A DNA stretch of 64,000 nucleotides from Roseovarius spongiae (GTDB lineage: Bacteria > Pseudomonadota > Alphaproteobacteria > Rhodobacterales > Rhodobacteraceae), in assembly GCF_003651245.1 (NCBI RefSeq), contig NZ_RAPE01000001.1, forward strand, positions 434,001-498,000. Reading direction: 5' to 3'. Shown here in pieces: positions 19,705-27,869 of this stretch (positions are counted from its first letter, which is position 1; every line of letters starts with the position of its first letter). The notes below the pieces were generated by a model that searched no databases, had not been told where the DNA came from, and saw only the letters and a program-made list of their open reading frames with translations. A program made the position numbers and the translations under genes.

Positions 19705-20748
19705 ATGAAGATGAACCCGTTAGGCCGCACCGGACTGAGGGTGAGCGAACTCTGCCTTGGCTCGATGACCTGGGGCACGCAGAACTCCGAGGCCGAAGGC
19801 CACGCCCAGATCGACCGCGCGCTCGACGCTGGCGTGAATTTCATCGACACCGCCGAGATGTACCCCGTCAACCCCAAGAGCGCGGAAACCCAGGGCCGTA
19901 CCGAAGAGGTGATCGGCTCGTGGTTCGCTCGGACCGGGCGGCGCGATGACGTGATCCTCGCCACCAAGATATCCGGCGAGGGCTACCAAGTCGTGCGCGA
20001 CGGCGCGCCGATTTCGCCCGCAACGATCCGCGCGGCGGTCGAAGGATCGCTGAAGCGGCTGCGAACCGACCATATCGATCTTTATCAACTGCACTGGCCC
20101 AATCGCGGCAGCTACATGTTCCGCCAGAACTGGACCTATGACCCTTCAGGGCAGAACACCGCCCGCGTGCTTGCCGACATGGAGGACACGCTCGGCGCGC
20201 TGGAGCGCGAGGTCGAGCGCGGCACGATCCGCCACGTGGGCCTGTCGAACGAAAGCGCCTGGGGCACGGCGCAATGGCTGCGTCTGGCCGAGGCGGGGCG
20301 CGGCCCGCGCATGGCGTCGCTTCAGAACGAATACTCGCTGCTCTGCCGTCTCTATGACACCGATCTCGCGGAGCTGAGCGTGCATGAGGACGTGGGCCTG
20401 CTCGCCTTCTCGCCGCTGGCGGCGGGGCTTCTGACGGGCAAATACCAGGGCGGCGCCGTGCCGCCCGGCTCGCGCATGACCTATGTGGCGGACCTTGGCG
20501 GGCGCGTGACCAAGCGGATGCCGGACGCGGTGCAGGCCTATCTCGACATCGCCGCGCGGCACGGGCTCGACCCGGTGCAGATGGCTCTGGCCTGGGTGGC
20601 GCAGCGCCCGTTCACCGCCTCGGTGATCTTCGGCGCGACGTCGCCTGCGCAGCTTGACCTTGCGCTCGGGGCCGCGGACGTGACCCTGCCGGACGAAGTG
20701 CTGCGCGACATCGACGCCGCCCACCGGGCGCATCCGATGCCCTACTAG
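19705..20748 (+). CDS. tas: Aldo/keto reductase, Tas family
   Basis: The 347-residue protein matches the length and motifs of E. coli Tas. It opens with NPLGRTGLRVSELCLGSMTWG, has DTAEMYPVNP with the catalytic Asp and Tyr region, the KRLRTDHIDLYQLHWP strand, and a C-terminal ASVIFGATSPAQL NADPH-binding segment. It should reduce aldehydes or ketones with NADPH in the cytoplasm; the natural substrate is unknown. The start has AAAGGA six bases upstream. The gene stands alone, convergent with the small membrane protein gene at 20762. Confidence 0.92.
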   Translation: MKMNPLGRTGLRVSELCLGSMTWGTQNSEAEGHAQIDRALDAGVNFIDTAEMYPVNPKSAETQGRTEEVIGSWFARTGRRDDVILATKISGEGYQVVRDGAPISPATIRAAVEGSLKRLRTDHIDLYQLHWPNRGSYMFRQNWTYDPSGQNTARVLADMEDTLGALEREVERGTIRHVGLSNESAWGTAQWLRLAEAGRGPRMASLQNEYSLLCRLYDTDLAELSVHEDVGLLAFSPLAAGLLTGKYQGGAVPPGSRMTYVADLGGRVTKRMPDAVQAYLDIAARHGLDPVQMALAWVAQRPFTASVIFGATSPAQLDLALGAADVTLPDEVLRDIDAAHRAHPMPY

Positions 20749-20761
20749 GCGCGCGGCGCGA

Positions 20762-21163
20762 TCAGCGGAACCAGAACTGCGACTGGCGGTGTTGCGCCGG
20801 TCGCCCGGTCTCCGGCGGCGCCACGAGACGCAGCAGGATCGCCGTCAGCGCCAGCGCCAGCCCGAGGGCTGCGACCGAATGCAGGCTCAGCACTTCGCCC
20901 AGAAGGACGAGCTTGCCCATCACGAGCCCAAGCGCGATCCCCGACGCCACCTGCACGAAAAGGCCCGAGGTCAGCCAGAACCCCAGCGCGCCCAACACCA
21001 CCAGGTAGAACGTGTCGAGCCCGGCGCCGTATCCCGACGGGCGCAGCAGCGACGTCACGATGTTATGCGCGCCGAATTCGTGTCCTTGCAGCCCGTATGC
21101 CGCAAGCGTGAAGAGCACAATACCCGTGCCGATACTCAGGAAACTGCCAAGGAAACTCTGCAT
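20762..21163 (-). CDS. Small integral membrane protein of unknown function
   Basis: The 133-residue protein has four hydrophobic segments: FLSIGTGIVLFTLAAYGL, FYLVVLGALGFWLTSGLFV, GIALGLVMGKLVLLGEVL and VAALGLALALTAILL. It ends in a polar, Gln/Arg-rich tail. I do not recognise a named family. The start at 21163 (MQSFLGSFLSIG) has GGAG seven bases upstream; an ATG five codons earlier is an alternative. It may be a small transporter-like or EamA-half protein, but there is no motif to show it. Confidence 0.6.
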   Translation of the reverse strand: MQSFLGSFLSIGTGIVLFTLAAYGLQGHEFGAHNIVTSLLRPSGYGAGLDTFYLVVLGALGFWLTSGLFVQVASGIALGLVMGKLVLLGEVLSLHSVAALGLALALTAILLRLVAPPETGRPAQHRQSQFWFR

Positions 21164-21488
21164 CTCGATACTCCGCATATCTTGCCTGCGCGGGCGTGAA
21201 GAGGTGGGGGCAAACCGCATGTATATTGCCATCGGCCCCGATGACGACATCATCCGGCTGTCCGGCGGGGATGCCGGAACATATCGTTTCGCGAACTTCA
21301 GGCAGGGTTCGCGCGGGTTGGTGGGTGTGCCTGTAGTGTACTGCTATTCTTTTGGTTGCATTGATCGTGGCACCAATGGCTTTCTGATGCAATAGCAATT
21401 GTCGAAAATCTTTTAGGTAGTAAAGAAATCGATGCAGTCTGTCATCGCGTTGACGCCGATAGGGAATTTCGGATGACTCTTTGCGCGC
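21164..21488. other. Low-GC intergenic stretch
   Basis: These 325 bases hold no gene I can support. Base composition falls well below the surrounding GC content, especially from 21340 to 21430. They must contain the promoter for the leftward membrane protein gene at 21163. A short rightward frame from 21221 has weak codon bias and was rejected. Confidence 0.4.
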
Positions 21489-21611
21489 TCACTCGTGATT
21501 TCGGCTGAACATCCTGCGAAATTGGCCCATTCGTCGCGCATGAAGCGCGCGGGCCATTGGGTTGCCGAGGGCGAGAACCGCCAGCGCGGCAATCAAGAGG
21601 TAATCGAGCAT
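21489..21611 (-). CDS. Hypothetical 40-residue membrane microprotein
   Basis: A short leftward frame starts at ATG 21611 with CGGAG seven bases upstream and ends at TGA 21489. The product has one hydrophobic segment, LDYLLIAALAVLALGNP, followed by an arginine-rich amphipathic stretch (ARALHARRMGQFRRMFSRNHE). A good ribosome site, a sensible topology and local GC-rich codon use in an otherwise AT-rich region support coding. No family is recognised. Such helix-plus-basic-tail proteins can be regulators of membrane enzymes or toxins, but nothing here decides between them. Confidence 0.5.
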   Translation of the reverse strand: MLDYLLIAALAVLALGNPMARALHARRMGQFRRMFSRNHE

Positions 21612-21794
21612 CTATTTCTCCGGTGCGGTAATATCGCGAGCAGACGCACAGCCATTATAGACGAACTTTGGCAGGATAATGACGCCAATAGTCCGAAATG
21701 CGCGCACCCGTCAGAACCTGGATTGTCTTTTAGTCGGTGCAATCGGAGAAAATCTCACCTATCTTAGTCATCCGATCAAGAGTTTTCCGCACGG

Positions 21795-22643
21795 CTACCG
21801 GACGTTTTTCACATAATGCGACATTTCCCGCGCTGTCACCGACGCCTCTCGAACCAGATGGTCGAAATGCTCGGTCAGCGCGCGCACTCTTTCGGTGTCG
21901 CGAAACGCCATGTAGTTACGCCCGATATAGATCACCGCCAGTAGCGGCCCGAAGATCGTGACCGGCGCGGAGAACACCCGCCGCGCGTCAAAGAGATAAA
22001 GCCGCAACCGCGGATAGAGCTGCCCGGACACTTCCGCCAGATGCGAGATCTGCTCGCGCCGAATTTCCGCCGGCAGGTCGCGGTAGTATCCGTCGCCGCG
22101 CGCGCAGCTCGTCAGCTCGTGCTCGGGCAGGGCGATCTCGTAGTCGGATTCCGTCCCGCGCATCCACGTCATCCGGTCTTCTGAGGCGCCGATCACCTGG
22201 TCGGTGCTGCGCCCCAGATGCGGCGCGTACTCCCATTCCAGCATCGCGCGCGTCTTGAGCATGTCGGGCAGCCCGGCGGGGACGTGGCGGATCTTGTAGC
22301 CCGCCGCCTCCTTGTGCCAGGCGAAGATCTGCTCGTCGATAAGCGCGCGCGGGGCCTCGGTCAGCGCCAGCGAATTGGCCAGCATGTCGGCGGCCGTCTC
22401 CGGCCGGTCGGTCAGCCCCAGCAGCCAGTCCGCCGACACCCCGAGCACGCGGGCGCATTCGCCCACCACCTGCGCGTTGGGCAGGCGCGGGCTGTCCCCG
22501 GACATGAGCTGCGAGATGGTCGAGCGGTCCACGCCCACGGCGCGGGCCAGTGCGCTCTGGTTGGTGTCGCGGCTGCGCATCGCCTCGTTGAGGCGGGCAC
22601 GGAACAGCAGCGCGCGGGCGCGTTTGTCGGTTATTTTCATCAT
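21795..22643 (-). CDS. XRE-family transcriptional regulator
   Basis: The protein of about 282 residues has an N-terminal Cro/CI-type helix-turn-helix: NQSALARAVGVDRSTISQLMSG near residues 28-50 and the following ADWLLGLTDRPE. The larger C-terminal part (about residues 80-282) is not a domain I can name; it contains many aromatic and charged residues and could bind a ligand. Two adjacent ATGs (22643 and 22640) are possible starts. It is divergent from the DUF2061-desaturase pair, which makes that pair a likely target. Confidence 0.85.
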   Translation of the reverse strand: MMKITDKRARALLFRARLNEAMRSRDTNQSALARAVGVDRSTISQLMSGDSPRLPNAQVVGECARVLGVSADWLLGLTDRPETAADMLANSLALTEAPRALIDEQIFAWHKEAAGYKIRHVPAGLPDMLKTRAMLEWEYAPHLGRSTDQVIGASEDRMTWMRGTESDYEIALPEHELTSCARGDGYYRDLPAEIRREQISHLAEVSGQLYPRLRLYLFDARRVFSAPVTIFGPLLAVIYIGRNYMAFRDTERVRALTEHFDHLVREASVTAREMSHYVKNVR

Positions 22644-22754
22644 ATGGTGATTTATATCACGGATGCAGAAGAATGTTAACTACATACGGAATGCCCCGCC
22701 GCCCGCGCCCCGGCTAAACCAATGACATACATTGGGGAAATCGAAGAGGACGGA

Positions 22755-22961
22755 ATGGAACGGCCCGGGCGGACGCTGGTCAAGGCAGTGGTCTGGAACA
22801 TAATCGGTCTTGGGACAATGGCGCTGGTCGGGTTGCTGATGACCGGATCCATGGCGGTTGGCGGCGCGATGGCGCTCATCAACACCGGGATCGGCCTCGC
22901 CGCCTATGTGATCTATGAACGCATCTGGGCGCGCATCCGCTGGGGAATCGCGCATGTCTAG
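22755..22961 (+). CDS. DUF2061 membrane protein
   Basis: The 68-residue protein has two membrane helices (AVVWNIIGLGTMALVGLLMTG and GAMALINTGIGLAAYVIYERIW) and matches the DUF2061 pattern of short proteins, function unknown. The start at 22755 is preferred because AGAGGA lies five bases before it; an upstream ATG at 22722 lacks a ribosome site. Its stop lies eight bases inside the following desaturase gene, so the two are probably co-expressed. Confidence 0.82.
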   Translation: MERPGRTLVKAVVWNIIGLGTMALVGLLMTGSMAVGGAMALINTGIGLAAYVIYERIWARIRWGIAHV

Positions 22962-23844
22962 GCGCCCGGTGGAATGGCCGACGCTGGCGATGCTGGCGGG
23001 AACCTACGCGCTCTGGGCGCTGGCGACGACATGGGCGGCGGCACTCTGGCTGCCCTTCGGCATGGCGCTGGCGATGCTGGCCATCGCGCAGCATTCCTCG
23101 CTCAGCCACGAGGTCCTGCACGGCCACCCGTTCCGCAATCGTCATCTTAACGAGATGCTGGTCTTTCCCTGTCTCGGCCTTTTCGTGCCCTACGGGCGCT
23201 TCCGCGACCTGCATCTTGCGCATCACCAGGATTCGCTGCTGACCGATCCCTATGACGATCCGGAATCGAACTACATGGACCCCGCCGTCTGGTCGCGCCT
23301 GCCGCGCCCCCTGCGCGCGGTGCTGATGTTCAACAACACGCTTCTGGGGCGCATGGTCGTCGGGCCGCTGGTCGGGCAGATCATGTTCATGCACGCCGAC
23401 TGGCGGTCGATCCGCGCCGGCGACCGCGGGGCGCTTGCCGGCTGGCTCTGGCACGTCCCGGCGGTGATCCCGGTGCTGATCTGGGTGCAATATGCGGCGA
23501 TGCCGCTCTGGGCCTACGTCGTGTGCGCCTATGGCGGGCTGTCGATCCTCAAGATCCGCACCTTCCTCGAACACCGCGCGCATGAGCGGTGCAGCGGGCG
23601 CACCGTGGTGATCGAGGATCGCGGGCCGCTGGCGCTGATGTTTCTCAACAACAACTACCACGTCGTGCATCACATGCACCCCCAGGAGCCGTGGTACCGG
23701 CTGCCGCAGGTCTACGCCCGCAACCGGGGCCATTACCTGCGGCGCAACGACGATTATGTCTATACAAATTACGCGCAGATCTTCCGCCGCTACTTCCTGC
23801 GCGCCAAGGACCCGGTGCCGCATCCGCACTGGACCCGCGACTAA
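22954..23844 (+). CDS. Membrane fatty acid desaturase / hydroxylase family protein
   Basis: The 296-residue protein has the three histidine clusters of the membrane di-iron desaturase superfamily: HEVLHGH near residue 43, LHLAHHQD about 40 residues on, and NNYHVVHHMHP near the C-terminus. Hydrophobic helices lie before and between the clusters. It should insert a double bond or hydroxyl group in a lipid or carotenoid-like substrate at the inner membrane. The specific substrate is unknown. It overlaps DUF2061 by eight bases and is followed by an EamA gene after 20 bases. Confidence 0.88.
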   Translation: MSRRPVEWPTLAMLAGTYALWALATTWAAALWLPFGMALAMLAIAQHSSLSHEVLHGHPFRNRHLNEMLVFPCLGLFVPYGRFRDLHLAHHQDSLLTDPYDDPESNYMDPAVWSRLPRPLRAVLMFNNTLLGRMVVGPLVGQIMFMHADWRSIRAGDRGALAGWLWHVPAVIPVLIWVQYAAMPLWAYVVCAYGGLSILKIRTFLEHRAHERCSGRTVVIEDRGPLALMFLNNNYHVVHHMHPQEPWYRLPQVYARNRGHYLRRNDDYVYTNYAQIFRRYFLRAKDPVPHPHWTRD

Positions 23845-23864
23845 ATCGCGTCCATAGCGCGGCG

Positions 23865-24770
23865 ATGGACGCCTGGATCATCCTCTCCATCGCCGCTGCC
23901 GGTTTCCAGACGCTGCGCTTCATGTTGCAGAAAACGCTCAGCATGGGCGCGCTGTCGGCGATGGGCGCGACCTATGCGCGCTTTGCCTACGCGATGCCGC
24001 TCGCGGCCGTCCTCGCGGCGGCCTACCTGCTCTGGTCCGGGGCGGATTTTCCTGCCTCTTCAGTGCGTTTCTGGCTCTTCGCGCTGTCCGGCGGTCTCGC
24101 GCAGATACTGGCGACATGGTGTGTCGTGGCGCTCTTTGCGCGGCGCAATTTCGCGGTCGGGATCACGTTCAAGAAGACCGAGGTAGTGCAGACCGCGCTT
24201 GTCGGCCTCATCGTGCTGGGCGACCGGATCGGCGCGCCGGGGATGGGCGCGATCATCCTCGGCCTCGCGGGCGTGCTGATCCTGTCGGACATGCCCGGCG
24301 GCGACGGCGCGCCTTGGCGGCGGCGCATTCTCAACCCGGCGGCCGGGCTCGGCCTGTTGTCGGGCGCGTTTTTCGCCATCTCCGCAGTGGGTTACCGCGG
24401 CGCCACGCTGGAAATCGCGAGCAATGATCCGCTGGCGCGCGCGCTGGTCACGCTGGCGGCGGTCACTGCGGCGCAAACCTGCGCCATGACCGTCTGGCTC
24501 GCCTGGCGCGACCGGGGGGAACTCGTCCGCGTGCTCGCCGCGCGGCGCACGGCCATCTGGATGGGGATTACCGGCCTCGGCGGCAGCCTCTGCTGGTTCA
24601 CCGCCTTCACGCTGCAATCGGCGGCCTACGTCTTCGCCGTGGGGCAGGTCGAGGTGATCTTCTCGCTCGCCGCCTCCGTTCTCTTCTTCGGAGAACGGAT
24701 CAGCGCGCGCGAAGCGTTGGGAATCGCGCTCATCACTCTGTCGGTGGTGATAGTGGCGATCGTCCCCTGA
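23865..24770 (+). CDS. EamA (DMT superfamily) transporter
   Basis: The 301-residue protein has about ten hydrophobic helices in two EamA repeats; the second ends QVEVIFSLAASVLFFGERISAREALGI, the conserved block of the family. These proteins export amino acids or metabolites, or are orphan transporters. The start at 23865 gives a helix directly; the frame is open upstream through the desaturase gene in another phase, which is not coding. It overlaps the Nudix gene tail-to-tail by 38 bases. Confidence 0.85.
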   Translation: MDAWIILSIAAAGFQTLRFMLQKTLSMGALSAMGATYARFAYAMPLAAVLAAAYLLWSGADFPASSVRFWLFALSGGLAQILATWCVVALFARRNFAVGITFKKTEVVQTALVGLIVLGDRIGAPGMGAIILGLAGVLILSDMPGGDGAPWRRRILNPAAGLGLLSGAFFAISAVGYRGATLEIASNDPLARALVTLAAVTAAQTCAMTVWLAWRDRGELVRVLAARRTAIWMGITGLGGSLCWFTAFTLQSAAYVFAVGQVEVIFSLAASVLFFGERISAREALGIALITLSVVIVAIVP

Positions 24771-25443
24771 GCCGCAGGAACAGGCTTTCCTCGTCGTCGT
24801 TGCGGAAGAACGGGACCGAGGCGGGCGGCGCCGGGTCGTGCGCGCGCGCGGCGACCTCGGCCAGCACCACCTCGGTGATGAAGGGCAGGTCCACCCGGCG
24901 CGCGTCGCGCAGCGGCACCCATTGCAGGTGCGACAGCTCTTCGCAGGCGGCGCTGAAATCGTCGAGGTCGCTGGCGATGTCCTCCCCGTTGACGAGGAAG
25001 AAGCGCGCGTCGAAGCGGCGCGGGCGCCCCGGCGGGGTGATGGCGCGAAAGACGAATTGCAGCGCGGCGGCGTCCGGCACATGGCCCGTAGCGGCAAAGC
25101 CCCGCCAGTCCGGCGGGACCGGGCCGCGCCAATCCGCGGGGCGCCCGAGGATCAGGCCGGTCTCTTCCCAGAGTTCGCGGATCGCAGCGGCGGCGAGCGC
25201 GTGCGAGCGATCCTGCGCGCAATCCTCGCAAAGCCGCTCGGCGCAGAGCGGCGGCAGCGGTCGAAACAGCGGAATCTCCGCATCGCCCGGATCGACGGCG
25301 CCGCCGGGAAAGACGAACTTGCGCGGCATGAAGGCGGCCTTGTCGCCGCGCTGGCCCATCAGGACATGCGGATCATCGGCCCCGCCGCGCAGGACGATGA
25401 CGGTCGATGCGTCGCGCAGCGCGGATTTGTCCGGCGTCGTCAC
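24733..25443 (-). CDS. Nudix hydrolase
   Basis: The 236-residue protein contains a split Nudix box: FPGGAVDPGD, then, after an insert with three cysteines (CAERLCEDC), AAAIRELWEETGL. It should hydrolyse a nucleoside diphosphate linked to another group. The insert between the Gly and the REXXEE helix is typical of the larger NUDT19/CoAse-like members. The start is taken as the GTG at 25443, directly after the DUF983 stop, with GGGG six bases upstream. Starting at an ATG further upstream would overlap DUF983 by 40 bases. Confidence 0.85.
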   Translation of the reverse strand: MTTPDKSALRDASTVIVLRGGADDPHVLMGQRGDKAAFMPRKFVFPGGAVDPGDAEIPLFRPLPPLCAERLCEDCAQDRSHALAAAAIRELWEETGLILGRPADWRGPVPPDWRGFAATGHVPDAAALQFVFRAITPPGRPRRFDARFFLVNGEDIASDLDDFSAACEELSHLQWVPLRDARRVDLPFITEVVLAEVAARAHDPAPPASVPFFRNDDEESLFLRLRGRSPLSPPTE

Positions 25444-25451
25444 GACGGCCC

Positions 25452-25859
25452 CTAGCGCGGCGCGCCAAAGCCGTGCATGTGCCGCGCCCACTGGAAGGCG
25501 ACGATGCCGCCCTTGAGCCGCGGCAGCAGGTAGAGCGAGAGGCCCACACAGCCCACCGCGAATATGGTGAACAGCACCAGCGGCTCGGGTCGGAACCGGG
25601 TGAACACGAACATCAGCAGCGGCGCCATCAGGTGCCCGACGATCAGGATGGTCAGATAGGCCGGCCCGTCATCGGCGCGATGATGCGACAGATCCTCGCG
25701 GCAGACGGTGCAGGTGTCGCGCACCTTGAGATAGCTTTTCATCAGCGGGCCGGAGCCGCAGCAAGGACACTTGCGGCGAAAACCCCGCCGCAGCGCGGGC
25801 CAGAGTTCGCGTTCCTCCTCGCCGGCGGCGGCGGCAATGATGGTGGGCTGTTGGGTCAT
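25452..25859 (-). CDS. DUF983 family zinc-ribbon membrane protein
   Basis: The 135-residue protein has the DUF983 pattern: an N-terminal acidic part, then ALRRGFRRKCPCCGSG and CTVCREDLSHHRADDGPAY, which makes a likely four-cysteine zinc ribbon, followed by two membrane helices (LTILIVGHLMAPLLMFVF and LFTIFAVGCVGLSLYLLP). Function is unknown. The start at 25859 has AGAGG five bases upstream. It is the first gene of a two-gene leftward operon with the Nudix gene. Confidence 0.9.
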   Translation of the reverse strand: MTQQPTIIAAAAGEEERELWPALRRGFRRKCPCCGSGPLMKSYLKVRDTCTVCREDLSHHRADDGPAYLTILIVGHLMAPLLMFVFTRFRPEPLVLFTIFAVGCVGLSLYLLPRLKGGIVAFQWARHMHGFGAPR

Positions 25860-26109
25860 GCGGGCCTCTTTGGGTGATGCATGCAAAGTGGGGGATCGCG
25901 CGGCGAAAGAAAAGGGGACAATCGGGCCGCGCGGCGTCATGTCGCGAATCCGCGGCGCGGTTTATGCATACTTGACGGTAAAATCCAGTCGGCGGCCCGG
26001 CTCGGCGGTTCGGGTGCGCGCGATGGCGGCCATTGCACGGCGGACCGGGCCGCGCGGGATCATCGCGGGCGTCTGCCACCGCCCGGTCGGGCGCCGCGCC
26101 GCCGCGCGC

Positions 26110-27498
26110 TCAGGCGGCGGAACGTTCGCTGTAGTTGACCGTGTCGCGCCCGCGCGCCTTGGCCGCGTAGAGCGCGCGATCCGCCTCTTCCAGCAATGCG
26201 TCGATGCGCGGCGGCGGGGCGCCATGGCGAGGAGCGACAAGCGTCACGCCGATGCTGACCGTGACGGTGATCGGCCCGGTCCCCGGCAGCGCCGTCAGCG
26301 GGTGTTCCCGCACCGCCCGACAGAGCCGCGCGGCGGTGCGCCGCGCCTCGTCGCAGGGCGTGTCGGGCAGTGCGATCAGGAACTCCTCGCCTCCGATGCG
26401 GGCGATCATGTCCTCCTCGCGCAGGTTGCGCTGCAAGAGGCCGGCCACATGCGCCAGCACCTTGTCGCCGGCGGCATGGCCGTGGGTATCGTTGATCGTC
26501 TTGAAGTGGTCGAGATCGGCGACCATCACCGCGAAGGGCCTGCCCCCGGCGGGCGCCGCCGCCAGCCGTTCAAGGAAGGGCAGCGCGAAACGCCGGTTGT
26601 GCAGCCCGGTCAGCGGGTCGATCACCGCCGCGCGCAACCCGTCCTGGATGCGTTCGCGCAGGTGATCGCAGAACTGCTTGCGGCGCAGTTCCGCGCGCAG
26701 GCGCAGGTTCAGTTCCGCCGCGCTGGCGCGGTCGCTCACCACGTCGTTCGCCCCCATGTCCAGCAGCGCGGCCATGAGTTGCGCCGCGCCGCTTTCGACC
26801 ACGGCGACGATGCGGCTGTGGCGCGTGACGGGCGAGGCGCGCAATTCGGCGATCGCGTGCATGCCCGCATCCTGCGCGGCGGGGCCGACGAGAACGGCGA
26901 ATATGTCCGGCGTGCGCACGCCGGTCTGCGCGATCATCGGCAGGTCGGCGTCGAGGATGGACAGCGCATGCCCCGTGCCGGGCCCGAGCCGTGCGCGCAG
27001 CGCGATGGCGGCGGCGCGGTTCCCGGCAATGAGCGCGATGCGTCCCTGCGCGGCGAAACCGCCCCGCGCCTCGGCCAGACCGTCCGCGCCCTCGGCCCCG
27101 GCGTTGAGGCGCATGTCCTCGAGCGCGTGATGCTGGCGCAGGAGGCTGCGGATGCGCGCCAGCATGATCCGTTCGTCCATGGGCAGCGCGATCACCTCGT
27201 CCGCGCAGGCGCGCAGGGCCGCGACGCGGGCCGTTTCGGTGTCTTCCGGCAGCAGCAGGACGATGGGGACGCAGGCGAGCGCGGGCCGCGCCCGGATCGC
27301 GGCGATCAGCCGGGCGGCGGCGTCGCCGGGCAGGGCCGCGCTCGCCACGATCATGTCGGGCGCGGTCCGCGCCGCCAAGCGCAGCGCGTCATCGGCCGAC
27401 GCCGCCTGCGTCACCGAAAAATGCGCGGAAGCGAGCTTGACCTTCAGGATGATCCTGTTGGTCGTCACCGCGTCGACGATCAGAATGTTCCCTGACAT
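26110..27498 (-). CDS. PleD-like diguanylate cyclase with two degenerate receiver domains
   Basis: The 462-residue protein has the PleD order: receiver (about 1-125), second receiver (about 150-280) and GGDEF domain (about 300-455). The cyclase motif is RIGGEEF (GGEEF at 369-373) and the DLDHFKTIND substrate motif is intact, so cyclic di-GMP synthesis is likely. In receiver 1 the acidic pair is reduced to Asp9-Ala10, the phosphoacceptor position reads IVASAALP (Ser53), and the conserved Lys-Pro is ALP. Receiver 2 also lacks an obvious acceptor Asp (FAVLVGPAAQ). Phosphorylation control is therefore probably lost. It faces away from the DUF3572 gene. Confidence 0.9.
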   Translation of the reverse strand: MSGNILIVDAVTTNRIILKVKLASAHFSVTQAASADDALRLAARTAPDMIVASAALPGDAAARLIAAIRARPALACVPIVLLLPEDTETARVAALRACADEVIALPMDERIMLARIRSLLRQHHALEDMRLNAGAEGADGLAEARGGFAAQGRIALIAGNRAAAIALRARLGPGTGHALSILDADLPMIAQTGVRTPDIFAVLVGPAAQDAGMHAIAELRASPVTRHSRIVAVVESGAAQLMAALLDMGANDVVSDRASAAELNLRLRAELRRKQFCDHLRERIQDGLRAAVIDPLTGLHNRRFALPFLERLAAAPAGGRPFAVMVADLDHFKTINDTHGHAAGDKVLAHVAGLLQRNLREEDMIARIGGEEFLIALPDTPCDEARRTAARLCRAVREHPLTALPGTGPITVTVSIGVTLVAPRHGAPPPRIDALLEEADRALYAAKARGRDTVNYSERSAA

Positions 27499-27584
27499 GG
27501 GCTGGCGCCTTTCTGACTTGCCCTTTTCGCTTCTCCGACTATCCATGTCAGAAGTTAAGAAAACCTTTCCGGGAGTCCTGCCGA

Positions 27585-27869
27585 ATGCCTCAGAAGCAAG
27601 AAGCCGCCGAGACCGTCGGCCTGCGCTGCCTCGCTTGGCTGATCGGGAACGAAGATCTGCTGCCGGTCTTCATGGGCGCGAGCGGCGCGACCGAGGCGGA
27701 CCTGCGCGAGGGCGCGCAGGACCCGGCCTTTCTCGGCGCGGTGCTCGATTTCGTGATGATGGACGACGCCTGGGTGATCGCCTTCTGCGAGGCGGAGGGG
27801 CTGGCGCCCGAGGCGCCGGCGCGCGCCCGCATGGCGTTGCCCGGCGGGCAGGAGATGAGCTGGACATGA
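27585..27869 (+). CDS. DUF3572 family protein
   Basis: The 94-residue acidic protein contains GLRCLAWLIGNEDLLPVFMGASG and DFVMMDDAWVIAFCE, which I recognise as DUF3572, a family common beside pleD genes in Alphaproteobacteria. Function is unknown. The ribosome site CGGGAG lies nine bases upstream. The ATG of the HAD gene overlaps its stop (ATGA), so they are coupled. Confidence 0.85.
   Translation: MPQKQEAAETVGLRCLAWLIGNEDLLPVFMGASGATEADLREGAQDPAFLGAVLDFVMMDDAWVIAFCEAEGLAPEAPARARMALPGGQEMSWT

Noticed and set aside
21221..21397. Rightward frame MYIAIGPDDDIIRLSGG in the low-GC gap
   Set aside because: Poor spacing of the purine-rich stretch to the ATG, no family match and codon use unlike neighbours.
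21164..21794. Possible insertion sequence or integration site in the low-GC gap
   Set aside because: No transposase or integrase fragment, no terminal inverted repeats and no target duplication were seen.
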